Assembly (NCBI GenBank): GCA_943372515.1
Contig: CALRYY010000010.1
Location: 11,792 to 75,791 of the forward strand
Origin: RAM1 sp943372515
GTDB lineage: Bacteria; Pseudomonadota; Gammaproteobacteria; Burkholderiales; Burkholderiaceae_C
Length of the DNA: 64,000 nt
Direction of reading: 5' to 3'
The position numbers were made by a program, and so were the translations under genes. This document shows positions 9,331 to 18,070 of this stretch, one piece after another. The notes beneath the pieces are model-generated. The model saw only the letters and a program-made list of their open reading frames with translations. It did not search any database and had not been told where the DNA came from. Within the stretch, counting starts at the first letter, position 1, and the number at the start of each line of letters is the position of its first letter.

Positions 9331-9960
9331 ATGTCTTCCGCCCTTACCCTGTCGTCGCTCCCGCTGTTCCCGCTGGGCGCAGTTCTTTTCCCTGGCGGCG
9401 TGCTGCCCCTGCGTGTGTTCGAGGTCCGCTATCTGGACATGATCGGCAAATGCCACAAGGCAGGCGCCCCTTTCGGCGTGGTGTCGCTGACCCAAGGCCA
9501 CGAGGTACGCCGACCCGGCCAGCGCGAAGCCTTCGCGGGCGTGGGCACGCTGGCCACGATCACCGATTTCGAAACCCCGGGCCCCGGCCTGATGGTGGTG
9601 CGCTGCACCGGCGAACAACGCTTTCGGATTACCGCCAGCGACCAGCTCAAGCACGGCCTGTGGGTGGCCGATGTGAGCCGCCTGGATGTGGACATGGTGG
9701 TCGCCGTGCCCGACGACCTCAAGCCTGTGGCACAGGCCCTGGGCAACCTGATCCACACGCTGCGCGATCGCACCCCCGCGCAGCCGTTGCCGTTGCAGGA
9801 ACCCTGGCGGCTGGACGATTGCGGCTGGGTGGCCAACCGCTGGTGCGAACTGCTGCCGCTGCCGCTGGAGCTCAAGCAGCGCCTGATGGAGCTGGACAAC
9901 CCGCTGGTGCGGCTGGAGCTGGTCAGCGACGTGCTGGCGCGCACTGGCATCGCCGGTTGA
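9331..9960 (+). CDS. LON peptidase N-terminal (substrate-binding) domain protein
   Basis: Stand-alone homologue of the N-terminal substrate-recognition domain of Lon protease, without ATPase or protease domains. The hallmark start LPLFPLGAVLFPGG is followed by LPLRVFEVRYLDMI. The in-frame ATG at 9331 gives 209 aa and fits the family start better than the ATG at 9304. Its molecular role is not established. It ends 12 bp from the convergent dehydratase gene and marks the left edge of the glycan locus. Confidence 0.88.
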   Translation: MSSALTLSSLPLFPLGAVLFPGGVLPLRVFEVRYLDMIGKCHKAGAPFGVVSLTQGHEVRRPGQREAFAGVGTLATITDFETPGPGLMVVRCTGEQRFRITASDQLKHGLWVADVSRLDVDMVVAVPDDLKPVAQALGNLIHTLRDRTPAQPLPLQEPWRLDDCGWVANRWCELLPLPLELKQRLMELDNPLVRLELVSDVLARTGIAG

Positions 9961-9971
9961 CCCCACGCACC

Positions 9972-11780
9972 CTAGCGCGGGGCGTATTCCGGCACCTGCG
10001 CGCGCAGCCATTCGCGCACTGCGGCGCTGCCTGGCGCCGGGCCTGCCGCAGCAATCCATTGCACCACTGCATCCACATCGGCTGCCTGCTGGCCCGAGGT
10101 CTTGGCTACACGCAGCTTGGGGTGCGGCGTGGGCTCACTGGTTTCATCATCAGCCAGCAATTCTTCAAACAGCTTCTCACCGGGGCGCAGGCCGGTGAAG
10201 GCCAGCGGGATGTCCTGCTCGGTCTTGCCCGACAGGCGGATCAACATGCGCGCCAGCTCCACGATCTTGACGGGCTCGCCCATGTCCAGCACAAAGATCT
10301 GGCCCGAATGCCCCATCAGACCGGCCTGCAGCACCAGCTGCGCGGCCTCGGGAATGGTCATGAAATAACGCACGATGTCCGGGTGCGTCACCGTCACCGG
10401 GCCGCCGCGCGCGATCTGGGCCGTAAACAGCGGCACCACCGAGCCGCTGGAGCCCAGCACGTTGCCAAAGCGCACCGACACATAGCGCGTGCGCGGGTGC
10501 CGCGTCGACACCGCCTGCACCATCAGCTCGGCCAGCCGTTTGCTCGCGCCCATGATGTTGGTGGGGTTCACGGCCTTGTCGGTAGACACCAGCACAAAGT
10601 GCCGCACGCCACACTCGCCGGCCACCCGTGCCGCATTCAGCGTGCCCAGCACATTGGTACGCAGAGCCTCGATTTCATTGAGGTCCTCCATCAGCGGCAC
10701 GTGCTTGTACGCGGCCGCATGCAGGATGACCACCGGCCGGTGGCGCCGGGTGATCGCCATCAGGCGTTCGGGCTCGCGCACATTGGCTGTGTAATAAAAG
10801 CCCTGCATCTGCGGGTGTGCCTCGCGCAGTTCCTGCTCGAGCTGGTAGGCCGCAAATTCGGACACGTCCACGCACACCAGCCGGCCCACGCCAAAGCGCG
10901 CGATCTGGCGGCACAGCTCCGAGCCGATGGAGCCGCCCGCCCCGGTGACCATGACGGTCTGGCCCGAGAACAGGTCGGACAGCCCCGCCACATCCAGCTG
11001 CACCGGGGTGCGGCCCAGCAGGTCTTCAAGCTCGATCTTGCGCGGGCCGGTGGTCTCGGTCTTGAGCCATTCGTCGGGGCGCGGCATGGTCAGCAGGGTG
11101 ATGCCGGCGTCGGGCGCGTGCATCAGGACTTCAACGCGCTGGGCCGAGCCGGCCGGAGACGCGATGAGGGCGGTGCGCGCGCCGGTGGCTTCGGCGGCGG
11201 CAGGCAGGAAGTCGGTGATGCCCAGAACGGGCACGTTTTGCAGCGAGCGCCCGCGTTCGGCTGCATTGGGCGACAGGATGCCCACCGGCACCCATTGCTG
11301 CGAGCCCTTGAGCGCGCGCAACGCGTCTGCCGCGTTTTCAAGGGACCCGATGATCAGCAAACGCCGGGCCTGCGGTGCCGCGACCGCCCGGCTTTCGCTG
11401 AAGGTGCGCCACGAGGCCCGCACGGCACCCAGCAGGATCAGCGCGACCAGCGGATGCAGCAGCAGCACCGAACGCGGGAAATTGGGGTAGCGCTGCATGA
11501 GCACAGCCGCAGCGGCCAGCACCGACCCCAGCAGCACACCCCAGCCCAGCTGGCGCAGCTCGGGCAAGCCCGCGTAGCGCCACACCTGGCGATAGACGTT
11601 GGCCACCACCAGCCCGGCAAGACATGCCAGCACCACCCAGGGCGCCGAGGCCAGGGCCATCTCGGAAAATTCTTCGGGCACGTCCAGGTTGAAGCGCAGC
11701 CAGAAGGCGGCCCACCAGGCCGCCAGCAGCAAGGCGGCGTCCAGCAGGAGTTGAGACGGGTTGAGCAGGTAACGTGCCAC
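9972..11780 (-). CDS. Membrane-bound nucleoside-diphosphate-sugar 4,6-dehydratase (PglF/WbpM/CapD type)
   Basis: Predicted to dehydrate UDP-GlcNAc to UDP-4-keto-6-deoxy-GlcNAc with retention at C5, the first step toward bacillosamine, QuiNAc or FucNAc. The N-terminal about 150 residues hold about four membrane helices, and a Rossmann-like CoA-binding region follows (LLIIGSLENA). The catalytic SDR domain starts VTGAGGSIGSE and has STDKAVNP, then NIMGASKR, where Met replaces the usual catalytic Tyr as is typical of this large-dehydratase family. The GTG start at 11780 places the protein (602 aa) just before its first membrane helix. Only 49 bp separate it from divergent pseB. Confidence 0.9.
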   Translation of the reverse strand: MARYLLNPSQLLLDAALLLAAWWAAFWLRFNLDVPEEFSEMALASAPWVVLACLAGLVVANVYRQVWRYAGLPELRQLGWGVLLGSVLAAAAVLMQRYPNFPRSVLLLHPLVALILLGAVRASWRTFSESRAVAAPQARRLLIIGSLENAADALRALKGSQQWVPVGILSPNAAERGRSLQNVPVLGITDFLPAAAEATGARTALIASPAGSAQRVEVLMHAPDAGITLLTMPRPDEWLKTETTGPRKIELEDLLGRTPVQLDVAGLSDLFSGQTVMVTGAGGSIGSELCRQIARFGVGRLVCVDVSEFAAYQLEQELREAHPQMQGFYYTANVREPERLMAITRRHRPVVILHAAAYKHVPLMEDLNEIEALRTNVLGTLNAARVAGECGVRHFVLVSTDKAVNPTNIMGASKRLAELMVQAVSTRHPRTRYVSVRFGNVLGSSGSVVPLFTAQIARGGPVTVTHPDIVRYFMTIPEAAQLVLQAGLMGHSGQIFVLDMGEPVKIVELARMLIRLSGKTEQDIPLAFTGLRPGEKLFEELLADDETSEPTPHPKLRVAKTSGQQAADVDAVVQWIAAAGPAPGSAAVREWLRAQVPEYAPR

Positions 11781-11829
11781 GGGCCCTGATTGTGATCGAA
11801 TATTATTGGGCTTCGCACTCCCAACCAGC

Positions 11830-12840
11830 ATGTTCAACGACAAATCCATCCTGATTACCGGCGGCACCGGCTCTTTCGGCCACCAGTATGTGCAGACCCT
11901 GCTGGCAAAGTACAAACCGGCACGCCTGATCATCTTCTCGCGCGACGAACTCAAGCAGTACGAAATGGCCCAGCGCTTCAACGCGCCGTGCATGCGCTAT
12001 TTTCTGGGTGACGTGCGCGACAGCGCCCGCCTGATGCAGGCCATGAGCGGGGTGGACCTGGTCATCCACGCCGCCGCGCTCAAGCAGGTGCCGGCGGCCG
12101 AATACAACCCCATGGAGTGCATCAAGACCAACATCTACGGCGCCGAAAACGTGATCCGCGCGGCCATTGAAAACAACGTGGACAAGGTCATTGCGCTGTC
12201 CACCGACAAGGCCGCCAGCCCGATCAACCTGTATGGCGCCACCAAGCTGGCGTCCGACAAACTGTTCGTGGCGGCCAACAACATGGTGGGCGGCGGGCGA
12301 ACGCGTTTTTCGGTGGTGCGTTACGGCAACGTCGTGGGTTCGCGCGGCTCGGTCGTGCCTTTCTTTGCCAAGCTGGTGGCGCAGGGGGCAACAGAATTGC
12401 CCATCACCGACGAGCGCATGACCCGTTTCTGGATCAGCCTGCAAGAAGGCGTCGACTTCGTCCTGACCAACTTCAGGCGCATGCAAGGCGGCGAAATCTT
12501 CGTGCCCAAGCTGCCGTCGATCCGCATCACCGACCTGGCCCGCGCCATGGCACCCGGTTTGCCGCACCGCGTGGTCGGCATACGCCCCGGTGAAAAGCTG
12601 CACGAGACCATGTGCCCGGCCGACGATTCACACCTGACGCTGGAGTTTTCCGGGCACTTTGTCATCCGTCCGACCATCGCCTTCAATCTGGCTGAAATCA
12701 ACTACGCCGTGGATGCGCTGGGCGGCAGCGGCAAGCCGGTGGACCAGGGGTTCGAATACAACTCCGGCACCAACTCCCATTTCCTGGATGTGCAGCAGAT
12801 CGCCCATACCAACCGCATCGCCATGGAAGGCCTTCATTGA
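11830..12840 (+). CDS. pseB: UDP-N-acetylglucosamine 4,6-dehydratase (inverting), PseB
   Basis: First enzyme of CMP-pseudaminic acid synthesis; it makes the C5-inverted 4-keto-6-deoxy-L-arabino sugar from UDP-GlcNAc. The soluble SDR has the nucleotide motif ITGGTGSFG, ALSTDKAASP and catalytic LYGATKLASDKL with Tyr and Lys. It lacks the membrane domain of the neighbouring dehydratase. Length 336 aa. The start at 11830 is the first ATG (an upstream TTG is unlikely). It is the first gene of a plus-strand run extending to 28450. Its stop overlaps the TTG start of pseC by four bases. Confidence 0.96.
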   Translation: MFNDKSILITGGTGSFGHQYVQTLLAKYKPARLIIFSRDELKQYEMAQRFNAPCMRYFLGDVRDSARLMQAMSGVDLVIHAAALKQVPAAEYNPMECIKTNIYGAENVIRAAIENNVDKVIALSTDKAASPINLYGATKLASDKLFVAANNMVGGGRTRFSVVRYGNVVGSRGSVVPFFAKLVAQGATELPITDERMTRFWISLQEGVDFVLTNFRRMQGGEIFVPKLPSIRITDLARAMAPGLPHRVVGIRPGEKLHETMCPADDSHLTLEFSGHFVIRPTIAFNLAEINYAVDALGGSGKPVDQGFEYNSGTNSHFLDVQQIAHTNRIAMEGLH

Positions 12841-14036
12841 CGCAGGTCTCGATCCCCTACGGCCGCCAGTCGATCAATGACGACGACATCGCCGCAGTCA
12901 CGGCCGTCCTCCAGTCGGACTTCCTGACCCAGGGGCCCGTTACACCCCGGTTTGAAGCGGCCGTGGTGGCTTATCTGGACAGTGCCACACCCCTGCATGC
13001 CGTGGCCGTGAACAGCGCTACCTCGGCCCTGCACATCGCGTGCATGGCGCTGGATGTAGGCCCCGGCGACCGGGTCTGGACCTGTGCCAACAGCTTTGCG
13101 GCGTCGTCCAACTGCGCCCTGTACTGCGGCGCGCAGGTGGACTTCATCGACATCGACCCGCACACGTTGAACATGGATGTTCAGGTGCTGGCATTGCGCC
13201 TTGAAAGCGCGCACCGGGCCGGCACCCTGCCCAAGGTCGTGATCCCCGTGGACTTTGCCGGGCGCAGCGCCGCGCTGACAGAAATCCGTGCGCTGGCTGA
13301 CCGCTATGGCTTTGCCATCATCGAAGACGCCTCGCACGCCATTGGCGGCGGCTACGCCGGGGCCAAGGTCGCCGCACACGGGCTGGCCGACATCACGGTG
13401 TTCAGCTTTCACCCGGTCAAGATCATCACCACGGCCGAGGGCGGCATGGCGCTGACCCACCGCACCGATCTGGCGCAGCGGCTGAACATGCTGCGCACCC
13501 ATGGCATCACACGCGAACCGGCCCTGCTGCACGACCAGAGCCAGGGCCCCTGGTTCTACGAGCAGCACCTGCTGGGCTACAACTACCGCATGACCGAGGT
13601 GCACGCCGCGCTGGGCCTGAGCCAGCTCGGGCGCATCGACGCTTTTGTGGATGCGCGGCACACCGTCAACGCCCGGTATGCGCAGCTGCTGGCGCCATTC
13701 GCGGCGCAAGGGCTGCTGACGCTGCCCGTGCCTGACGCCGCCGGCACACGCTCGGCCCTGCATCTGTACCCGGTGCAGCTGGGGCCACAGGCCCGGCGTA
13801 CACGGGCACAGGTGTTCGCCAGCCTGCGCAGCGCGGGCATCGGCGTCAACGTGCACTATTTGCCCATCTACTGGCACCCCTACTACCAGCAACTGGGTTT
13901 CAAACGCGGGCTGTGCCCCGCTGCAGAGGCGTACTACGAGGCGGCGTTGAGCCTGCCCATGCATGCGGCCCTGGCCGAGGCACAGCTGCAGCATGTGGTT
14001 GATGCGCTGCACCAGGCGCTGAGCGGCGCGCCATGA
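12837..14036 (+). CDS. pseC: UDP-4-amino-4,6-dideoxy-N-acetyl-beta-L-altrosamine transaminase
   Basis: PLP aminotransferase of the DegT/DnrJ/EryC1 family that aminates C4 of the PseB product using glutamate. The internal aldimine lysine is Lys195 in FHPVKIITTAEGG, and IEDASHAIGG contains the PLP-ring aspartate. TTG at 12837 is the only in-frame start near the conserved N-terminus (SIPYGRQSI) and overlaps pseB by four bases (TTGA). Length 399 aa. A four-base overlap with pseF follows. Confidence 0.95.
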   Translation: MTQVSIPYGRQSINDDDIAAVTAVLQSDFLTQGPVTPRFEAAVVAYLDSATPLHAVAVNSATSALHIACMALDVGPGDRVWTCANSFAASSNCALYCGAQVDFIDIDPHTLNMDVQVLALRLESAHRAGTLPKVVIPVDFAGRSAALTEIRALADRYGFAIIEDASHAIGGGYAGAKVAAHGLADITVFSFHPVKIITTAEGGMALTHRTDLAQRLNMLRTHGITREPALLHDQSQGPWFYEQHLLGYNYRMTEVHAALGLSQLGRIDAFVDARHTVNARYAQLLAPFAAQGLLTLPVPDAAGTRSALHLYPVQLGPQARRTRAQVFASLRSAGIGVNVHYLPIYWHPYYQQLGFKRGLCPAAEAYYEAALSLPMHAALAEAQLQHVVDALHQALSGAP

Positions 14037-14728
14037 AGCTGGCGATCATTCCTGCGCGCGGTGGCAGCAAGCGCATCGCCCGCAAGAACATCCGCCCGTT
14101 TGCCGGCAGGCCGGTCATTGCCTACTCGGTCGAAGCCGCCCTGGGCAGCCAGTGCTTCGACCATGTCATCGTGTCCACCGACGACGACGAGATCGCCAAC
14201 ATCGCCCGGGCCTGCGGCGCAGAAGTCCCCTTCACGCGGCCCGCCGCACTGTCGGACGACCACACCGTGCTGGCCGATGTGATCGTGCATGCCATCGAAT
14301 GGTTCGAAGGCCGCAGCCAGCCGGTGCAGGCGGCCTGCTGCGTATTTGCCACCGCGCCCTTCGTCAGCGCTTCGGCGCTGCGGCAAGGCGCGGATGCACT
14401 TGCTGGCGGCAAATCGTTTGCCATCGCCGTCACGTCGTTCCCCTTTGCCGTGCAGCGCGCGGTCCGCATCCTGCCCGATGGCTCGCTGGACGCGCTGTAC
14501 CCGCAATACGGCCAGACCCGCTCCCAGGACCTGGAGCCCGCCTGGCATGACGCCGGGCAGTTCTGCTGGGGCACGCGCGACGCATTCATCCAGCGCCTGG
14601 CGGCCTTTGCACCGCATACCGCCGCCGTCAAACTGCCGCGCCATCTGGTGCAGGACCTGGATACACCGGAAGACTGGCACCGGGCCGAGCTGATGTACGA
14701 GGCGCTGCGCCGCCGCGGAGAGCTGTAG
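14033..14728 (+). CDS. pseF: Pseudaminic acid cytidylyltransferase
   Basis: Activates pseudaminic acid with CTP to CMP-pseudaminic acid, the donor for glycosyltransferases. The CMP-sugar synthetase signature IPARGGSKRIARKNI opens the protein, and STDDDEIA follows, as in the NeuA/PseF family. Length 231 aa. It is assigned to pseudaminic rather than sialic or legionaminic acid by context, since all other pse genes are present. ATGA overlap with pseC; pseG begins one base after its stop. Confidence 0.94.
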   Translation: MKLAIIPARGGSKRIARKNIRPFAGRPVIAYSVEAALGSQCFDHVIVSTDDDEIANIARACGAEVPFTRPAALSDDHTVLADVIVHAIEWFEGRSQPVQAACCVFATAPFVSASALRQGADALAGGKSFAIAVTSFPFAVQRAVRILPDGSLDALYPQYGQTRSQDLEPAWHDAGQFCWGTRDAFIQRLAAFAPHTAAVKLPRHLVQDLDTPEDWHRAELMYEALRRRGEL

Positions 14729-14729
14729 C

Positions 14730-15755
14730 GTGCGGTGGCTCGTGCGGGCCGACGCATCGGTCACCCTCGGCGCAGGCCACATCGCCCGCTGCCTGACCCT
14801 GGCCCGGCAGGCGCGCCTGCATGGCGCCCAGGTCGAATTCGTCTGCCGTGACCTGGCGGGCGCGCTCATCCCCCAGATCCGCCAGGACGGCTTCACGGTC
14901 CACACACTGGGCGCGCAGGAAGACGATGTGCAGGCAGTGCGCGCCATCGCAGGATCCGGCGCAGCGGTGCAGTGGCTGGTGGTGGACCACTACGCCCTGG
15001 ACGCGTCCTGGGAAAGCCGGGTTCAAGGCGCCGCCGCCAGCATCCTGGTCATCGACGATCTGGCCAACCGCCCCCACGACTGCACTGCGCTGCTGGACCA
15101 GAACTTCTGGCCTGACGCCACCGCCCGCTACCAGGGGCTGGTCCCACCCCATTGCCTGCAACTGCTGGGCCCCGCCTACCTGCTGCTGCGCGACGAGTTT
15201 GCCCAGGCGCGCGCCACGCTGCAGCGCGACTTCACACGGATGCGACGGCTGCTGGTCAACTTTGGCGGCGCAGACGAGCCGAATGTGACCTGCCTGGCCC
15301 TGGACGCCCTGATCGCGCTGGGCGCAACGGACATCGCGATTGACGTGGTCATCGGGGCCGGCAACCCCCACAAGGCAGCAGTAAAGCAGAGGCTGGCAGT
15401 ACTGCCACACGCCCGTTTGCACGTGCAGGCCTCCAACATGGCCGAACTCATTGCCCAGGCTGACCTGGCCATCGGCGCCTGCGGGTCCAGCACCTGGGAA
15501 CGCTGCTTCCTGGGGCTGCCCACCGTGGCCGTCGTCCTGGCGGAAAATCAGCGCCTGGCCGCACAACAGCTGGCCAACGAAGGCGTTCTGGTCAACATCG
15601 GGGCGTTGGATGCAGCGACGCCGGTCGCATTGCGCAGCGAAGTCGCGGCGCTGATGAACGATCCGAAGCGCCGGGCCGCTTTAGGCCAGCGCGCCATGGA
15701 CATCATGCCGGCCCAGGTGGCAGACCTGGCGGGCATTCTGCTGAAACAAGGTTGA
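14730..15755 (+). CDS. pseG: UDP-2,4-diacetamido-2,4,6-trideoxy-beta-L-altropyranose hydrolase
   Basis: Removes UDP from the diacetylated sugar so that PseI can condense it with PEP. It is a GT-B-fold (MurG-like) protein. The catalytic histidine is His17 in TLGAGHIARCLTLA, and the nucleotide-binding segment GACGSSTWERC is conserved. GTG start, 341 aa, one base after pseF. In Campylobacter some PseG homologues are fused to PseH; here they are separate neighbours. Confidence 0.94.
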   Translation: MRWLVRADASVTLGAGHIARCLTLARQARLHGAQVEFVCRDLAGALIPQIRQDGFTVHTLGAQEDDVQAVRAIAGSGAAVQWLVVDHYALDASWESRVQGAAASILVIDDLANRPHDCTALLDQNFWPDATARYQGLVPPHCLQLLGPAYLLLRDEFAQARATLQRDFTRMRRLLVNFGGADEPNVTCLALDALIALGATDIAIDVVIGAGNPHKAAVKQRLAVLPHARLHVQASNMAELIAQADLAIGACGSSTWERCFLGLPTVAVVLAENQRLAAQQLANEGVLVNIGALDAATPVALRSEVAALMNDPKRRAALGQRAMDIMPAQVADLAGILLKQG

Positions 15756-15761
15756 ACCAAC

Positions 15762-16307
15762 ATGCTGAATTTCAGGAAGATGACCGATGCCGACCAGGCG
15801 ATGGTGCTGGCCTGGCGCGTCAAACCCGAAGTCGCCGATTTCATGGTGACGCAGGTGCACAACGACCTGGCCCGCCAGCGCCAGTGGTTTGATGGCGTCA
15901 AGAACTCAGCCGCAGCGCAGTACTGGATCATTGAATTTGCCGGGCGGCCCGTCGGCGTCATCAACCTGGCCGCCATCGACCGCACCAACCGCCATGCCAC
16001 CTGGGGGCTGTACCTCGGTGAAAAGCTCAACTCCCCCATTGGCGGGATGATCCCTGTGTATTTCTACAATTACGTTTTTGCGCGCAGCGACCTGGACCTG
16101 CACAAGCTGTACGGCATGGTGCTTGAAACCAATACCGGCATGCTCAAGATGCATGAGGTCTGTGGCTACCGGCAGGTGGGCGTTCACCTGGACCATGTGT
16201 GGCGGCAGGGGCAGTCCCTCAACGTGCATGTGGTCGAGCTGCTGCGCGACACCTGGCTGGAAAAGGGCAAGCGTTTTGCCAGCTACCAGGCCCCCTTTGA
16301 AAGCTGA
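15762..16307 (+). CDS. pseH: UDP-4-amino-4,6-dideoxy-N-acetyl-beta-L-altrosamine N-acetyltransferase
   Basis: GNAT-fold enzyme that acylates the C4 amino group, the future N7 of pseudaminic acid, normally from acetyl-CoA. PseH features include NTGMLKMHEVCGYRQVG near the C-terminal third and the region ending RDTWLEKGKRF. Length 181 aa. The genes right after it build acyl-carrier-protein thioesters, so its real acyl donor could be something other than acetyl-CoA; this is inference, and the family default is acetyl-CoA. Confidence 0.9.
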   Translation: MLNFRKMTDADQAMVLAWRVKPEVADFMVTQVHNDLARQRQWFDGVKNSAAAQYWIIEFAGRPVGVINLAAIDRTNRHATWGLYLGEKLNSPIGGMIPVYFYNYVFARSDLDLHKLYGMVLETNTGMLKMHEVCGYRQVGVHLDHVWRQGQSLNVHVVELLRDTWLEKGKRFASYQAPFES

Positions 16308-16343
16308 GCTTGCGGCATCTACCGGAGCCAGGAGTAATGAAAA

Positions 16344-16649
16344 ATGATCCAAAAACAAGCCATTCTTGACCTGGTGCTGGCCGCCGTCCAATCGCTCAAC
16401 GAAGAGCTGGAACCCTCCCGCCAGCTGCAACTGGCCGAAGACACGTTGCTGTTCGGCGAGGGCTCGGACCTGGATTCGCTGTCGCTGGTGTCCGTCATCG
16501 TCGATATTGAAACAGCCGTGGCCGACCAGTTCGGCGAACCCATCAGCCTGACCGATGACAAGGCCATGAGTCGGCCGGTGTCGCCCTATACCCACGTGGG
16601 GGCATTGGTAGACTACATTTTTGAGCTTCTGGACGACACGTCCGCCTGA
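16344..16649 (+). CDS. Acyl carrier protein-like protein (first of two in the locus)
   Basis: Predicted phosphopantetheinylated carrier of 101 aa, rich in acidic residues. The attachment serine is likely Ser45 in SDLDSLSLVSVI, a variant of the DSL motif. It is longer than AcpP and has an unusual loop (about residues 66-80). It starts 36 bp after pseH and heads the acyl-building genes. Together with the second ACP at 22059 it suggests two carrier-bound intermediates. The name is by motif, size and context only. Confidence 0.8.
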   Translation: MIQKQAILDLVLAAVQSLNEELEPSRQLQLAEDTLLFGEGSDLDSLSLVSVIVDIETAVADQFGEPISLTDDKAMSRPVSPYTHVGALVDYIFELLDDTSA

Positions 16650-16673
16650 AGCACCGCTCCTGGACACCCCGCC

Positions 16674-17381
16674 ATGCACTATTCTGGAAAGACGGTTCTC
16701 ATCACTGGCAGCAGCAGGGGCGTGGGCAGGCAACTGACCGAGCACATGCTGGCGCAGGGCGCCACCGTCATCGGCTTTGCCCGCGGCGAAGCGGGCGTGA
16801 CGCATGCGGCCTACCACCACATCCAGGTGGACCTGGCCGACGCCGCAGCGATCACCACCGCCTTCATGGCCGTTCGCAAGCTCACGCCGCAGGTGGACAT
16901 CGTCATCAACAACGCGGCTGTCCTCACATCGCAGTACGCCATGATCATGCCGCCGGCCGCCGCGCAGGCCATGGTCAACGTGAACCTGCTGGCCACCTTC
17001 CTGGTGTCGCGCGAGGCGGCCAAGCTCATGCGCAAGTCCAAGTGGGGCCGCATCATCAACATCGGGTCCATGGCGGCCAGCCTGGAGCCCATGGGCGACT
17101 CGGTCTACGCGGCCTGCAAGGCCGGCGTGGCCACGCTGGCCAATGTGATGGCCAAGGAATTCGGCTCGTTTGGCGTGACCTGCAACACGCTGGCCATCTC
17201 GGCCATTGAAAGCGACATGCTCAGCCAGCTGCCGCGCGACAAGATCGACGCCATCATTGCCGGCCTGCCGGTGCCGCGCTTCGCGGCCATTGAAGACATC
17301 ACCAACGTGATCGATTTTTTTGCCGCCGAAAGCAGCAGCTACATCACCGCGCAGACGATCTACCTTGGGGGGGTGAATTGA
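16674..17381 (+). CDS. Short-chain dehydrogenase/reductase, FabG-like
   Basis: NAD(P)-dependent SDR resembling 3-oxoacyl-ACP reductases. Visible motifs: cofactor loop TGSSRGVG, NNAA, catalytic Ser in IGSMAAS and the YAACK catalytic Tyr/Lys pair. Length 235 aa. It lies between an ACP and a metallo-hydrolase, consistent with reducing a carrier-bound 3-oxoacyl group, though reduction of a sugar keto group cannot be excluded. Its last four bases overlap the next start. Confidence 0.88.
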   Translation: MHYSGKTVLITGSSRGVGRQLTEHMLAQGATVIGFARGEAGVTHAAYHHIQVDLADAAAITTAFMAVRKLTPQVDIVINNAAVLTSQYAMIMPPAAAQAMVNVNLLATFLVSREAAKLMRKSKWGRIINIGSMAASLEPMGDSVYAACKAGVATLANVMAKEFGSFGVTCNTLAISAIESDMLSQLPRDKIDAIIAGLPVPRFAAIEDITNVIDFFAAESSSYITAQTIYLGGVN

Positions 17382-18070
17382 CGGCCAGCCCCGTCACGCT
17401 CACAACCGTGGGGCCGGGTACCTGGCAGGTCACGGCCGGTGTTTTTGCGTCCAACTGCTATATCCATTCGGCGCAACCGGGCACCTGCGTGCTGGTGGAC
17501 CCGGGCCTGGACCCGCAGGGCATTGACGATCAATTGGGGACGCTGGGCCTGCGGCCAGTGGCCGTGCTGTGCACGCACGGCCACTTCGACCATGTGGGCG
17601 GCGCATCGCATTTCCAGTCCCGCTACGGCATCCCGGTGCACCTGCCCCTGGCCGATACACCGACGGCCAAGGCATCCAACTTCCTGCTGATGGCGCTGCG
17701 CATTCCGGCGCGTATCACCCTGGCCGACTTCACGGCGGTGGCCCCTGGCGCCACCACTGTGCAGGCCGGCGGGGCCAGCTACCGCTACCTCCCCTGCCCC
17801 GGCCATACACCCGGCAGTTCCATCGTCTGCATTGACGGCTATGGTTTCTCGGGCGACTCCATCTATGCGCGCGGCGTGGGCCTGTCCAAGCTGCCCGGTG
17901 AAAACCATGCCTTGCTGAAAGCCAGCATCCAGGCCCTGTGGGACACCCTGGCGGGCGACATGATCATCTGCCCCGGCCACGGCCCTGTGGCCCGCTGGGA
18001 CACCATCCGTGAAACCAACACATCCCTGCGGGACTTCATGTCGGCACAACACAAGGCGGTGGACGCATGA
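17378..18070 (+). CDS. Metallo-beta-lactamase-fold hydrolase
   Basis: Zinc hydrolase of the glyoxalase II/MBL superfamily. The metal motif HxHxDH is seen as THGHFDHVGG, with further ligands likely in CPGHTPGS, FSGDS and CPGHGP. Length 230 aa. A TTG start at 17378 overlaps the SDR stop (TTGA); no better start is available. Many family members hydrolyse thioesters, so release or proofreading of an acyl-ACP is possible (inference). ATGA overlap with the KAS III gene. Confidence 0.87.
   Translation: MTASPVTLTTVGPGTWQVTAGVFASNCYIHSAQPGTCVLVDPGLDPQGIDDQLGTLGLRPVAVLCTHGHFDHVGGASHFQSRYGIPVHLPLADTPTAKASNFLLMALRIPARITLADFTAVAPGATTVQAGGASYRYLPCPGHTPGSSIVCIDGYGFSGDSIYARGVGLSKLPGENHALLKASIQALWDTLAGDMIICPGHGPVARWDTIRETNTSLRDFMSAQHKAVDA

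Noticed and set aside
9276..11789. An 837-codon open frame on the plus strand
   Set aside because: It lies mostly opposite the dehydratase gene (9972-11780), is rich in His/Arg/Gln/Gly, has no family motifs and is a product of high GC content.
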